Source: Rhodamnia argentea (lineage: Eukaryota > Streptophyta > Magnoliopsida > Myrtales > Myrtaceae). Taken from it: a DNA stretch of 64,000 nt. The notes beneath the pieces are model-generated. The model searched no databases. It saw nothing but the letters and a program-made list of their open reading frames with translations, and had not been told where the DNA came from. How positions within the stretch are numbered: the stretch's first letter is position 1; each line of letters starts with the position of its first letter. Shown one piece after another: positions 1 to 11,850 of this stretch. The stretch lies in the NCBI RefSeq assembly GCF_020921035.1, contig NC_063155.1, positions 8,665,001 to 8,729,000 of the forward strand, read 5' to 3'. Made by a program: the position numbers and the translations under genes.

Positions 1-2675
1 TTATGAAACATATTCGGGCAAACTTTCCGGATAAATATTGTGTCATTGCAAAGCTGAAGACTATTTATGAAAAATGTATTGCCCAATTCATGTGAAAGGT
101 GTTTTTTTTTATAGGGAAATGCTTCCATGACGGTTTGGTAGTACTGTCGGTTATTTTTTACCGTAGATCTACACACCATCACTGCGTGTTTTATATAAAA
201 CACTCATTAATTGAAAAATCGTGGGGTTATAAATAATAACATTGTCGTCGGACTATCGGGGTAGCGACTTCCTTTCTTATATAACCCAAAGTAAGATAAA
301 GTAACAAAAAAAAAAAAAAGTGAACTAACTATATATAATATCTCAGGCTACCTAAAATATCAGCAAATAATATTTTTTTTCCTTTCAAAATAATCGAGTA
401 TATATCTGAATTATGAAGTGTTAATAAAGGACATATTATTACTAACACATGGATGCTTGGAATTATGAGAAAATATTTATCATTAGGTTAACAAGTCAAT
501 AAATGATGGGAAAAATTAGTTTGTTCAAAGTTGCAAATTAGCAATATTTATTGAAATTCCCAATTTTTTTTATAACTCTTCCCTATGCTATAAGTATTTT
601 CATTGTTTTCTTTCAATATTATGAACTGAGAATTTCACTCATATTCTGTGCAAAAGAGAAAGATTTTTATAAAATGTGATGTAAAACGAATATTGTAGGA
701 TAAAACACAAATTTCAATTCTAACACGGACAAACAAAGAAAATATCGCGTTCGTGCAACGGAAGGGTAGATTTTGATTATTTGAGTTTTATGTTGCAAAA
801 AATTCCAAATCGATGCACTTGCGACAAATATACTCTCTCACTCTTGCCTTTTTGTGCTAAAACCCCTTTGAAAGCTTCATGATCTTAAGCAGCTCTTGAG
901 CTTTTTCTCATTTTCGTCCTTTGGTGTTGGAACTCAGTTTTAAGTCTAGGAGCTCGGTGACTTTTGACTCGGTTGACATCGAGGTCGACAGACCTTCTAT
1001 TTCAATCGGTGATCTCTAGTCTAAGATTCGATATCTGAAGAACATGATTATTTCCTCCGCTTCCGATCTTCTCATCTCAAATGCCGTCAACTGGCGAAGG
1101 CATGAGCCTCTACAGTAGTTTGTTTTTGTAGAATCGCAAAATTCAGCTTAGTGTAAGCATTTTGAAATGGAACGGCGTCCTGACATGAAGTGAGAATTAA
1201 AGTTAATGCCGCTTGGATTTGTCGAAGAAATTATGTGTGATTAGAATGGAATGACAAATTGTGGGTAAATGTGGCACGAGTGTTCTGATGTAAGATTTTT
1301 TGTGACACGAAAAACAGTTTAGGGTAAATGTAATATAAGTGTATTAGTTTGAGAGTTTTTGTAATATGAAAATTAATTTGGGGTAAATGTAACATGAGCA
1401 TATTTAGGATTTTTTTGTGGTGTCAACCCTTTAAAAACCACACTTAGCAAGGAACTCAAATATGAAAATTAGAACTTACATGTAATTTACTCACTCAATT
1501 GACGAGTCATTTTGGTATTGTCTGGAAAAAAGTTTGGTAAATTACAAAAAGTTGCTAAGAATGCAAACAAAGTACGTAAAGATAAACGAGTTAGCAAATC
1601 CTTGGCATTCGGAACTCAAAGCTTGCTCGTTCGCTTTTAGCACTTGCAGGTGGAGAGAAGAGGCCGCCGTAAAGAATCTGCCAGAGTCTGAAACGAAAGC
1701 CATGACTGAGACTAGAGTTGCTTTGGATCTCTAAAATTAAGCGTCCTCCGACTAAAGCACTACTGAAATGAATGACCTACTAGAAAAATGCCTACTTATA
1801 TGCGAAGGGACAAAACCGTAAAACTCGACATAGAACAGGCCAAAACAAACAATATCTCCAATAAGTTAATCCAGATACGTCACACCAAGTCTTTCAGAGA
1901 TAGTGAAACTCAAAACTCATGGAAGTCAATTAATCTTCAATTGTGCTACTTTTGCTAATTTCTTAAGTGAGAACTCTCCCCACCCTCCTACGTCATGCCG
2001 TAACCACCGTCGATCGCATGGTTTCTGAACCTTGTTCAGAGTATAGGATCATAAAAATGTCTTTCAAATTTGTTTCTTTTCATCCAGCAAGGAAAGCTCA
2101 TATTAGGTGAATATACATATTCCTGATGTGTCAAGGTCAGTTCAGATTTTCGACCCCAAAAGAATAAAAAAGGTCAGATCAGACGTAAACTGATCCAAAC
2201 ATAGCTAAAAGCAGACTTTCAGTGTACAGGCTCACTCACCTAAAGTGAACACTGAACCCAGGCCAACAAATTGGCTACTGCCTGGAAGTTTGAAGCTCCA
2301 AGCCCGAGAAGGTGGCTTACTGATGCGTTCCTTTACCTAACCGAAGCAGCATCACCAAATGCTACTTTGAACTCAAGCCTTTCGCTAAACGTTTGCTTTG
2401 AACTACATCAGTGATCAAACAAGCCGATAATACATTGACTTTTACACGAATTGTATGTTGACAGTTCAACTCCACCTTTTACAAAGTCAAAAGTACGCCC
2501 TTGCTTGGGAAGACGACGACAACATAAATGATTTTCGAGCAATGACATAACAAGCATTCAAGCATGGCGTTTTACTACAGGATACAAATTACACAGCCCT
2601 TGTTTGGATTGTGGATTACAATCGGCAAATGAAACCCCCAAACTTGACCTACTCTACTGGTCCCGCAGATGGGAA
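1..2675. other. Intergenic, AT-rich, no gene recognised
   Basis: No open reading frame here resembles a known protein. The stretch is AT-rich and carries the remains of an inverted-repeat element (described separately at about 790-1429). The part from 2100 to 2675 is probably downstream flank and 3' UTR of the E2 gene on the minus strand. I see nothing else that can be named. Confidence 0.6.
790..1429. repeat. Family A inverted-repeat (MITE-like) element, older copy
   Basis: The left part (about 790-835) reads 'gttgcaaaaaattccaaat' then 'cgatgcacttgcgacaaat'. The right end (about 1385-1429) is the reverse complement of a similar sequence, ending in 'gtcaaccc'. Between them, 'ggggtaaatgt' motifs recur about every 60 bp from 1260 to 1400. 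The same pattern occurs at 9625-10181 and 56631-56956. The interior from 850 to 1240 looks unrelated, so this copy may be interrupted. The left boundary is uncertain. Confidence 0.5.
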
Positions 2676-5527
2676 TCAATCAGCAGTCCAGCTCTGCTCC
2701 ACAATCTCCCTTACTCTCCGGTTGTATTCACGCTTGTTCTCACTGAACATTCGAGCGGCTTCTGAGTTTGCAGGAGAGTTCGGATTGGGATCACACAGCA
2801 AAGACTGCGACAAAGACAATAAGATTACGAAAAAGACAGATTGCTCGAGCATAACTGAGTGAATACATATGAAGCACTAGAATTAGCCAACTGCGAGCCA
2901 AAACAATAAGCACAGACTTGACAGCGGTCACCCTTTAACAAAGTATTCCACATGTTCAGTTTAGACCTACTGTTGGCTACTGGTGCAAAGATACAGATGT
3001 AAATTCCATCATTCACCACAGCAATCAACAAAAAGAAATTATCCTTCCTGATGTAAAAACCAATCAAGTCTCTAAAAGAAGGTAACATCATGATAGAGAG
3101 CACCCTCTGCCAGTCCACCTACTAGTACGTGATCCCAATGTGTGAAAGGGCTTCAAAAGTATCAAGCAAATAGCAAACCCAAATATTAATTGAAGAGAAA
3201 AAAATGGTCAAATTGCAAAGCTTTAGGCAAGAATTCATGTACCCACCACATGTCGGCATCCAACACAGCTCAGGGATAAGGGGCTCAATTTTTTTTTTTA
3301 AAGAAAAAGAATTACCAAACCCCAAAGCTTCCAGTCAAGAAGAGACTATATTAAGAGATCTAAAGGGTTAGCAGAAACTTTTACTCATTAAAAAGGAGCC
3401 AGCAAATGAAATAACTGGCTTTTGAATTGCACAAATTTAATGATTTTATCTTGATTATCCTGTTCGATCAGTAAAAGCTAATCTTGCTTCAATTATGCAA
3501 GAAACAAGAACATTGCCAAATTCATCACCTATTCAGCACTATCAAATCCACGATTACTTTAATGGCCCAACGGTGTCGAACAGAAAAATATAAGAACTGG
3601 TTTCTTAGATCAATTTAATTTAATATAATCACACATGATCACGCAGAAATGTTTCTCTAATTCCATAACTTTCAGGTTGGTTTCGTGCTTGAGCTTTATT
3701 GGCATTCAATTTTTCACAAGAGTAAAGGCTTAAAACGAAAGACATTCGCCGGTTTCAGGACACAGGTATATGGTCAACAATGAATGTTGAATGAAAGAAA
3801 GGCACATACAATAGCCACAAACAACTCAATGAGCACACACACATTGCACGGCGAACAAAATAAGGACAATAAGGGTCATTTTGTTCGATGAAAACTATGG
3901 ACATTCTAGTGTTTGGATGACGAAAAGCTACTCGATTGCTGGAAAATAGATATCCCTGGACTGAAAACTAAAAGCTTAGATTGTGGAAAACGACCCCTTC
4001 TAGCAAGAAGGAAATCATTTTCCTTTTCCCTAGTTTCTTGGTTCAAATAGTCTCTCTGTGTCTATTTCCTTCTTTCATCATGATAACTCCCATCTATTTT
4101 TTTATAAATATTTTCCACTATCTCCTGAATATAATTAATGCTCATGTTCTTCTACATTCCCAAACTACAAGATCATATATAATAGTGTACAAATATGAAT
4201 TCACAATGTCTTCCCTAATAGCTTTGTAATTATGTTATTTTGATGCATTACAGAACAAATAGAGAAGATGTTAATTTCCTTTTATTGGTCATTACATCTC
4301 ATTTTTAACTATACAAGCTGCCTTTAGTGGATTCACTTATTATCAAATTCCATAAAAACCAGCTTTTAAAACTTGTTTTCAGCACAAACAAAAGCTAGAA
4401 AATAATTTACTTTCTCTGAAATTACTAAAAACATTTTTCGATGGCAAGAAATTTTCAGTGAAACAAACAAACCCTAAAGAAAGAAGCCATTTCAAAATAA
4501 TAGCGTACTTCAACGTACATAGAAAGACAAGATGCAGAGTTCAAATTCAAAAACAGCTGATCCATCCACCAAGTTCAGACTATCTTTCTAGTATAGACAG
4601 GAAATAACAAAAAATACCTGAATAGATGTGAGTATTGCTGCAACATCATATATTGGACTCCATTGGTTTTGCAATATATCCAAACAGATGCTTCCATCGG
4701 CATAAACTATACATTTATTTTTAAAAAAAACTAGTTGATGAGAATCATTATACATGACGAGAGTAAATGTGAACTGAAACCAGCTTGTAACTTGATCCTG
4801 TAGCAACTCACTATTTGGATGAAACATTCGAGAAACAAAACGCACTGTCGGAGGTTTATTTGGATAATCCTCTGTAAACTGAAGAGTCAACTTGAACGTA
4901 CCTGAAAAACTCAAGCATATTTTTTCATGTAAAAGCAACTACATAGCGAGATTCTCATGCAGACATCGAATGAAACCAATGGTAGCAACCAGTTTGAAAA
5001 GACAAAAGAGAATAAGACAGTTAATCATCTCCCTTTAATTGAAAGACAGTTCTTGATATGGTCCCAATTGAATAAACACAACGTGGCCATGAATATAAAG
5101 CCCTCAATAACCATAATAACAGTGATAATTTATTGCTAGCACAAGAGATCATTGCCACAATCTCTACAAATACATAGTCTCACAATCAAAGTGAAAGCAC
5201 CACATTCGCAACATGAATGGAGGTCTACATAAGCTAAGAACAATCAGTGGAAGACTTACCTCCATCCCATGGAGTATCATCAGGACTGCAATCCAAACCA
5301 CAGAAGAAACAACAAACAGCTTACCAACCATGCTGATGATACGGGAACCAAATGAAAGGAAGCAAAGATAATAGAAGAATCTAAGAGCTCTCTTCAACGT
5401 ACCCGAATATCACCGCATTCCAAAGCAGAATATTGTTATCTTGGGGTGCACCACTAATGCCTGCCGGTGGGTCCTGTTGCAACCTCTTAAAATCCCTCAT
5501 CAGCCTCTTCCTCGCAGGAGTTGACAT
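2676..5527 (-). CDS. UBC2/UBC3: Ubiquitin-conjugating enzyme E2, RAD6/UBC1-2-3 type
   Basis: E2 enzyme that takes ubiquitin from E1 as a thioester and passes it to substrates. In plants the RAD6 class works with HUB1/2 RING ligases on histone H2B and in DNA-damage tolerance. Five coding exons on the minus strand: 5527-5403, 5285-5260 (only 26 nt), 4901-4812, 4706-4618 and 2804-2676. They sum to 459 nt, a 152-residue protein, the exact length of the plant RAD6 homologues. It starts [20 protein letters not shown] and ends at WTAD. Visible motifs are HPN (78-80) and the catalytic Cys88 in DGSICLDIL. All introns are GT-AG. A 5' UTR intron is likely: acceptor 'gtgggcag' lies just upstream of the ATG, and a possible donor 'cagcag/gtttga' is near 6347. 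Which of the three Arabidopsis paralogues it matches cannot be told from sequence; neighbouring P5CDH favours UBC3. Confidence 0.95.
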
Positions 5528-6550
5528 GGCAGTCACTGCCCACGAATTCCAAACAGCAGTGAAATGAGAGGAAATACAAAAAAATAAAGAAAGAAAGAAG
5601 CAGTTGCAGGCTATAATGTATAAAATGCCCAAAATGCGCTCCAAAGGAGATAAAAAGTTCCGTTTTCATTTCATCAGTCACACCACTAATACTATTCTAA
5701 CAGCTACCAATTCGCGGAGAAAGGTACCTTTGAGTGGAGCTAGTGTCCCTATTCAATTCATCGCTATCCCTATAAAAGTACATGTCGGGTGGAACCCTGA
5801 ACTCCATAATTTTTTGGTGGGTTCATCATGGATTAGGTTGGGGTGGCTGGTGGGTTGGATGACTGAAAGGACATCATCAACTCCACTCTTAGGGCATTGG
5901 GAGATGACAACGTTTCCAATGCGAAACATCGAATACAACCTAACAGGTTCCACTCAACAGCACATACCAGCTCGGAAAAGGAAAATTTCAACCTCAAAAG
6001 TCTGAAAGGGAAAATGATCGAGTAGATAGGCTTAACTCACCTAAATTTTCACGAAATTTGAAACCTTCTAAAAGGAAGTAGCAATATCCTCCAGGTAAAT
6101 TGCAAATTCTAAACTTCAAAGAAAAGGAATTCTAAGAGACACATACACAACCCAACACCAGACAGCAAAAAAAGGAGACTTAAGCTAGGGTTTCGGCCTG
6201 AACAAGCCCGACAATCCTCGATCCATCAAATCCAAGCCTCAAGGTTACACGGAAACGAACCGGATACACCAGGAAAAGCTACAAATGGCAAATCAATCAC
6301 CAATTTCACGACGCAAGAGAAATTGAAGCCATGGGATGCGTCAAACCTGCTGAAGGAGAGCCAATGAAGAACCTCGAAGCGGGCCGAACCCTGAGCAGAG
6401 CAGAGAAAGAGCTAGGGTTTCTCTACTGCCTGGCGATTGGAAGCTGCCGAGCGAGGCGAATCGGTCCCACGAGCGAGAGAGATTCTACCAACGCTCGGTC
6501 CAGAGAGAAGGATCTAAGGAGGCTTCGCTTTGGGTTTATGCGGGGCACCA

Positions 6551-6576
6551 GAGAGAGAGAGAGAGAGAGAGAGAGA
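6551..6576. repeat. (GA)n microsatellite near the E2 transcription start
   Basis: About 13 uninterrupted GA units. On the E2 gene strand this is a CT tract just upstream of, or within, the probable 5' UTR, a common position for CT/GA repeats in plant promoters. Confidence 0.9.
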
Positions 6577-7202
6577 AAGTGACAGAGAATGATTTGATAG
6601 GCTTACGTTGCTGTGTGCCGGCGACGCACTCCATCTTTCCCACTCGTCCTGTGCATCCAATCGGCTGGGCCACCCATTCATTTGGGCCTTTGCAGATCGG
6701 CCCATATCTCATTGTGGGCCGAATGGGTGCAAATAGGTGAAATCCTTCCACGTATCCGTTTACAATGGGTAGAGTCAATCACAACTATCGATTATGGTTT
6801 AAAGCCAAAGAGCCCGAAACCGACCATATTCCTACCAGCTCAATACTGAATTGGGTAGGCCAGGAAGCATAAAACCGCCCCATTCTTGGTTCCATCGAAA
6901 AATTGGGCTTCACTTCCCTTTTTTCAGATTTTTCTTTTGAAAAAAAGTGATATTTTACGATATTAAACTGTTGATAATAAAAGATTACACAATAACAAAT
7001 GATCATCTATTAGTCGAGTGGCCTTTCATGCTTGGCATAAAACACGATTCTAGTACATATGTCGTTGGTTTAGCAAAACACATTTCTTTATGATTATAAC
7101 TGGGGGAATCAGTACTAGTCCACATTCCACTAACCTCCAACCAATTCCACCTGAACTATATCGATAATTAGAAAGTCACATAAGACTATGACTCTTTAGG
7201 GT

Positions 7203-7290
7203 GGCCCAGAAAGGGATTCGAACTCGGGACCTCTTGATTCTCGAGGCAAATGTACCAAGCGTGTTATCGGTTGCGCTAGCCGATTTGGGT
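7203..7290 (-). mobile_element. tRNA-like sequence, probably the head of a SINE or a tRNA pseudogene
   Basis: Read on the minus strand, 7278-7263 gives TAGCGCAACCGATAAC, which fits an RNA polymerase III A box. Positions 7225-7213 give GAGTTCGAATCCC, a good B box. Spacing (about 40 bp) is like that in tRNA genes. The acceptor-stem halves do not pair well, so this is not an intact tRNA gene. A tRNA-derived SINE running toward lower coordinates (7200 to about 7020) would explain it; no A-rich tail or target duplication was identified. Confidence 0.4.
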
Positions 7291-7797
7291 ACCCAATGCC
7301 TTACAACAACAATGGATAGGACTCGAAAATGTCAATCGCACCAATACGTGCCCATTTTATAAAGATTTGATCCCCGCGTATTTTAGGCTGATGATTTTAT
7401 ATAAGAATTAGCAAATCTAAAGTGTTAGTGATCGGAAATAACTGAATGTGAATTGGGAGATAAAGTCCAGAAGCATTCACACCCACGACTCAATCCCGAA
7501 CATCACATTCCCATTGATTTTCCACGATTTGATAGGTTTTATTTTGTTCTGTCGAACTTAATCAATGAAAAATTGAAATGGATCGCGAATTCTTAAGGTT
7601 GAATAGCGTCAACTATTCTATTTCATTGTTGGGTTCGGAACTTGAAAAATATGTGACGCAAGTTGCAACTATACTTTGATCACTTGTGATATGCTGTAAT
7701 GTAGCAAATTGTACTCGAGTATTCACAATGTGGCGCTGCAAAACGTCACGTGCGACACGTATCTTTTTTTTCTCTTTTTTTTCTATTGTACATCCTT

Positions 7798-7822
7798 ATT
7801 ATTATTATTATTATTATTATTA
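7798..7822. repeat. (ATT)n microsatellite
   Basis: About eight perfect ATT units in non-coding DNA. Confidence 0.9.
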
Positions 7823-8659
7823 GCATGTGGAAGTTCGTACCAAAAGTCGTTTGAATTGGTACTTGTGAATTAGCATCACAAGGAAATATTCACATCATGT
7901 CACAAAGTAAAATCTGCGAGTTTAATTAAAGTACATTTGTATCTTCTTTATATTAACACTAGTATTACAACCTTAATACAATGTCCAAGTCAAAGTCGGT
8001 GCTACGGATCGACAATCTCACCCATCGACGTGTCGCTGTCACCACCGAAACTCCACGACACTCCAACCAACTCAACGTTGATGTTCAAGCACTAGGCAAC
8101 AAACCTACGGGGAATCCACTCTAAAAAATCCACGTCGAACCCTACAATGGAATTCCACTTAGTATGTACTACTGCCGACCCAGGTATAAGCATATCTTCA
8201 TAAATATAGTTGAAATGCATGGGAGTTCCAAAAAAGCAAGCGGTAGGGGATCCATCCTATGTATCCGAGAAGATAAAGGAGTGAAGCGAAACCCAGTAAA
8301 TGAAATCTCTAAGTCTAAGATAGAAAACCCACATATCACTCAACCCGGTATCAACAATAATCGTGAGTTCAAGGCAGCAAAAATGACCATGCATGAAGAA
8401 TGCAAGGGTGGATGTACCATTTTTCCTATCATGACATGTCAATGGAAACATTAATGGTATTGCATACGATATATCGCTCATATGCAAGCGAATGACATTA
8501 TTTCATGACACATAAATACCAAATCACATCTCATCCTTATACACAGGTGAGTCTATTCGTCACTAACTCATGAGACATCTCGACTAACAAGGTATTGTCA
8601 CCATTAACTTATGGGGAAGAATCATATATACCTATTTGTTGCGCCTCGTAACCTATTTA

Positions 8660-9400
8660 TCATCGGTGTCCTCTACATTAGCGAGGATAAATACACCTTT
8701 CCCTCCCCTGATGGCAAGGGCCGGATGAAGTTGACGTCGGTGTCCCCCCTCAGCTGCGTCCGGCCGTCGTCGGAGAGGAGGGTGGTGTACTCGATCAATG
8801 CGAGCCGCTTTTCCTAGTACTTGGATTTGGGGTTGTTAGGGGGTTTGATGATGATGGCGTCGAGCCGGAAGCAATGTAAGCCCGACTCATTGATGGTGGT
8901 CTCCACACGCGAGTTCCAGTACTCAGTCGTGCACATTTCCTCGTTTTAGTAGGCAAGCGCCGTGGATGGTTAGTTGGCGCCAATTTCTCGCAAAGAGACA
9001 AGAGTGTGAGAGTGCAATGCCGGGGTGAGTGTTTACAATTCTTTTTACTCTGAAAATCTTTTTGTTTCTTTTGCTTTCATGTCTATTTTTACAATCTTCA
9101 GCCCACATGAACTCGAGGACGTTGTAGGAGCACGCACTATGGACCAAACCGCTCCGAACCAAGTCGTCAATTTGCTCAAGATGAGAGCAAGTCGGAGCAG
9201 GCGAAAGCCTTCATGTGTTTTCGATCGCGATTTACTGATTGCAGTGCCCTCCAACGCAGAGATTGGCCATGTCGACGAGGACACCGAGCGGAAGACGTGC
9301 CGCATCTTGATAGAAAAGCTTTCACGCAGTTCTTGCTTGTGATTTCCTAACAGCGGGAGCCTCCGTTGTGTAGAGATTGTTGCCGTGGGCGAGCAAACTG
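8660..9400 (-). pseudogene. Decayed protein-coding fragment, family not recognised
   Basis: On the minus strand two stretches read like real protein but are broken by stops. One (about 9390-9090) contains YQDAARLPLGVLVDMANLC and continues through SGLVHSACSYNVLEFMWAED with at least three stops. The other (about 8945-8680) contains EYWNSRVETTINESGLHCF and, after one stop, LALIEYTTLLSDDGRTQLRG. Local GC is higher than in the surroundings. I could not assign a family. Some of the upstream piece may instead belong to retrotransposon-flanking DNA. Confidence 0.3.
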
Positions 9401-9429
9401 TACCAACAGATGTGCTACACGGTTATAAT

Positions 9430-11850
9430 GGTCGAATTCAGGGGAAATTCACGATAACGACTCTTTCATGAAAAATCAAATCTTATTTCAAAGATATTGG
9501 ATCGCAATTTTTCCGTTAATAAAATTGAAGAATTTAGAGAAAAGAACTGTGATTTTTCTCATTTCATCTTGTACCACAATTACAAAGCTATTTATAGGAC
9601 TATTTTAAGTACAAAATAGGCAAAGGGTTAGTGCCATAAAAAACTTCAAACCGATGCACTTGTGATAAATTTACCCCAAATTATTTTTTTTATCACATAA
9701 AACCCCAAGCTGGTACATCCGTGACAAATTTACCCCAAACTATTCTTTTGATCACCAAAAACCCTAAACTGGTACACATGTGATGATCTACCCGAAACTA
9801 ATACACTTATGACAAATTTACCATCTATTAGTTTTTGTTAAATTAATTTAATATCTCGAAAAAACTCAAATCGATACATCTTTAACAAACAAAGGGTAAA
9901 AATCCCGAATGGCTACACTCGTCAACTATTACGTCTTATCTAACTCAGCAATTTGATGATAAAATTTAACGAAAATTAACAAAGGATAAATTTATCACAA
10001 GTGTTTCAGTTTGGAGTAAATTTATCACATGTGTACCAGTTTAGAATTTTTGGTAGTTAGAAAAATTGTTTCGAGTAAATTTATCATACATGTACCGGTT
10101 TGGGTTTTACGTGGTCAAAAAATAGTTTGGAGTAATTTTGTCACAAATGTACCAGTTTGGAATTTTTCGTGATATTAACCCATAGGAAAAAACAAATTTG
10201 AAAAATATAGCTATAAGCTTACAAATCAAGAGATACTAAGAAATCATTTCCATTCTAATTATTTACAACTATTTCCTAATAATCATGACATGAAAACCAG
10301 GATAATTCAACACTCCCCTTCAAGCTGAGGAATAGATGTCTTCCATTCCTAGCTTGGAAATTATTTCGTGAAAGATCCCACCATTAAATCCTTTGGTCGA
10401 CACATCTGCAAGTCAATTTCCGGAGGTATGTAGGATATGCATATCAACCCCTCTTCTAGCTTTTCTTTGATGAAGTGTTTGCCAATTTCAATATGTTTCG
10501 TCCTATCTTGATGTATGAGGTTACGAGCAATGTTAATTGCTAATTTATTGTCACAATACAACTTCATAGGATCCATCCACTCGATTTTCAAATCTTCTAG
10601 GATGGTTTTGAGCGATAATAGCTCACATATTCTTTGTGTCATTGCTCGAAATTTTGATTCAGCACTTGAACTTGCAACTTTATTACTTTTTTTTCCTCCT
10701 CGAAATCACTAAATTTCCGTCAAGAAATGTGCAATAACCAGATGTTGACCTTCTGTCCATTGTGGACCCTGCATAGTCAACATCTGTATAAGCTTGTAGC
10801 ACCAGTTTTTGATTTCTTCTAAATAGAACTCTTTTTTTGGGACTTTTTTTCAAGCAATGTAGCACTTGATTGATGGCTTATAAGTGCCATTCTATTGGAT
10901 CATTCATAAACTGACTAATCATACTCAATAAATTGGCAATATCGAGCTTAGTATGAGCTAGATAGATGAGTTTCCTTATCAATCTTTGATACATTTCTTA
11001 ATTTACAGTAGATTCTTCCTTTGCCTCCCCAAGTTTTTTATTAGGCTCAATAGGTGTAGCTGCTAGTTGACAACCAAGTTTTTGGGTTCCCTTCAAGAGA
11101 TCGGTCACATACTTATGTTGTGAGACAAAAATTCCTTGTCTAGAGTAAGAAACTTGAACGCCAAGGAAGTATTTGAGTCTTCCCAGCTCCTTTATTTCAA
11201 ACTCTTTAATTAAACACCATTTTAGCTCATGTTTCTCCTTATCATTGTCCCCCGTGATAATAATAGCGTCAACGTACACTAGAAGTGCCGTTACTCTTCC
11301 TATTGCCGAATGATTAATGAGCAGGGTATGATCACCTTCGCTTTGTTTGTGGCCCGAAGCTTTCATAACTCTGAAAAATCTTTCAAATCAGACTCTAGGC
11401 GATTGCTTAAGCCCATATAATGATTTTCATAATCTACATGCTTTGTTCGTCGTCCTTTCTCCTACAAAGCCCAATGGAATACTCCTGTAGATCTCCTCTT
11501 CTAAGTTTCTATGTAATAATGTATTTTTCACATCACACTGTTAAAGTAGCCAATTAAAGTGGGTCACCTGTGAAAGTAAAATTTTCAAGTGTTCATCTTT
11601 GCCACCGGAGCGAATGTCTCCGGATAATTTGCTCCATAAGTTTGAGTATAACCATTTGCCACCATTCTTGATTTATATCTCTCAGGAGAACCATCTTCTT
11701 TGTACTTCAAGGTAAAAATCCATTTGCAACCCACAAGATTTTTTTCCTTTCGGTTATTCGACAATCTCCCAAGTCTTATTTTTTTTCTAGTGCATCCATT
11801 TCTTCTCTCGTTACATTCCTCCATTCTTCTTTAGATAATGCTTCAGAAAC
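9430..11850 (-). mobile_element. Truncated, inactive Ty1/copia LTR retrotransposon (RT, RNase H, 3' LTR)
   Basis: Minus-strand fragments of copia polyprotein run in order. Reverse transcriptase N-terminal part at 11824-11585 contains [20 protein letters not shown]. The RT active-site part at 11366-10998 contains LLVYVDAIIITGDND and LKYFLGVQVSYSRQGIFVSQ. RNase H pieces lie at 10865-10683 (contains AYTDVDYAGSTMDRRSTSGY) and 10642-10361 (contains LYCDNKLAINIARN). The RT box reads YVDA where YVDD is usual, removing a catalytic Asp, and frames are broken between pieces. A polypurine tract (AAGGGGAG, 10320-10313) precedes the LTR start TGTTGAATTATCC at 10312. The LTR holds a TATAAATAG box near 9588-9596 and is split by a MITE. 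Gag, protease, integrase and the 5' LTR are absent, and the outer LTR end is not defined. Confidence 0.9.
9625..10181. mobile_element. Family A MITE nested in the copia LTR, Mutator-like target duplication
   Basis: A 557-bp AT-rich element begins GGGTTAGTGCCATAAAAAAC and ends in a sequence whose complement begins GGGTTAATATCACGAAAAAT. The imperfect terminal inverted repeats span about 42 bp. It is flanked by ATAGGCAAA (9616-9624) and ATAGGAAAA (10182-10190), a 9-bp duplication with one mismatch, as expected for Mutator-type transposition. The interior repeats 'aaatttacccc' and 'gagtaaatttatcac' units. It has no coding capacity. Confidence 0.8.

Noticed and set aside
3981-4229. Hydrophobic 82-codon plus-strand frame inside the E2 gene
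   Set aside because: It lies in the long last intron of the E2 gene, is AT-rich, and its Phe/Ile content reflects base composition.
5604-6005. 133-codon plus-strand frame upstream of the E2 start
   Set aside because: It overlaps the likely 5' UTR intron of the E2 gene on the other strand and resembles no known family.
7203-7290. Functional tRNA gene
   Set aside because: A and B boxes are good but the acceptor-stem halves do not pair, so only a tRNA-derived element is supported.
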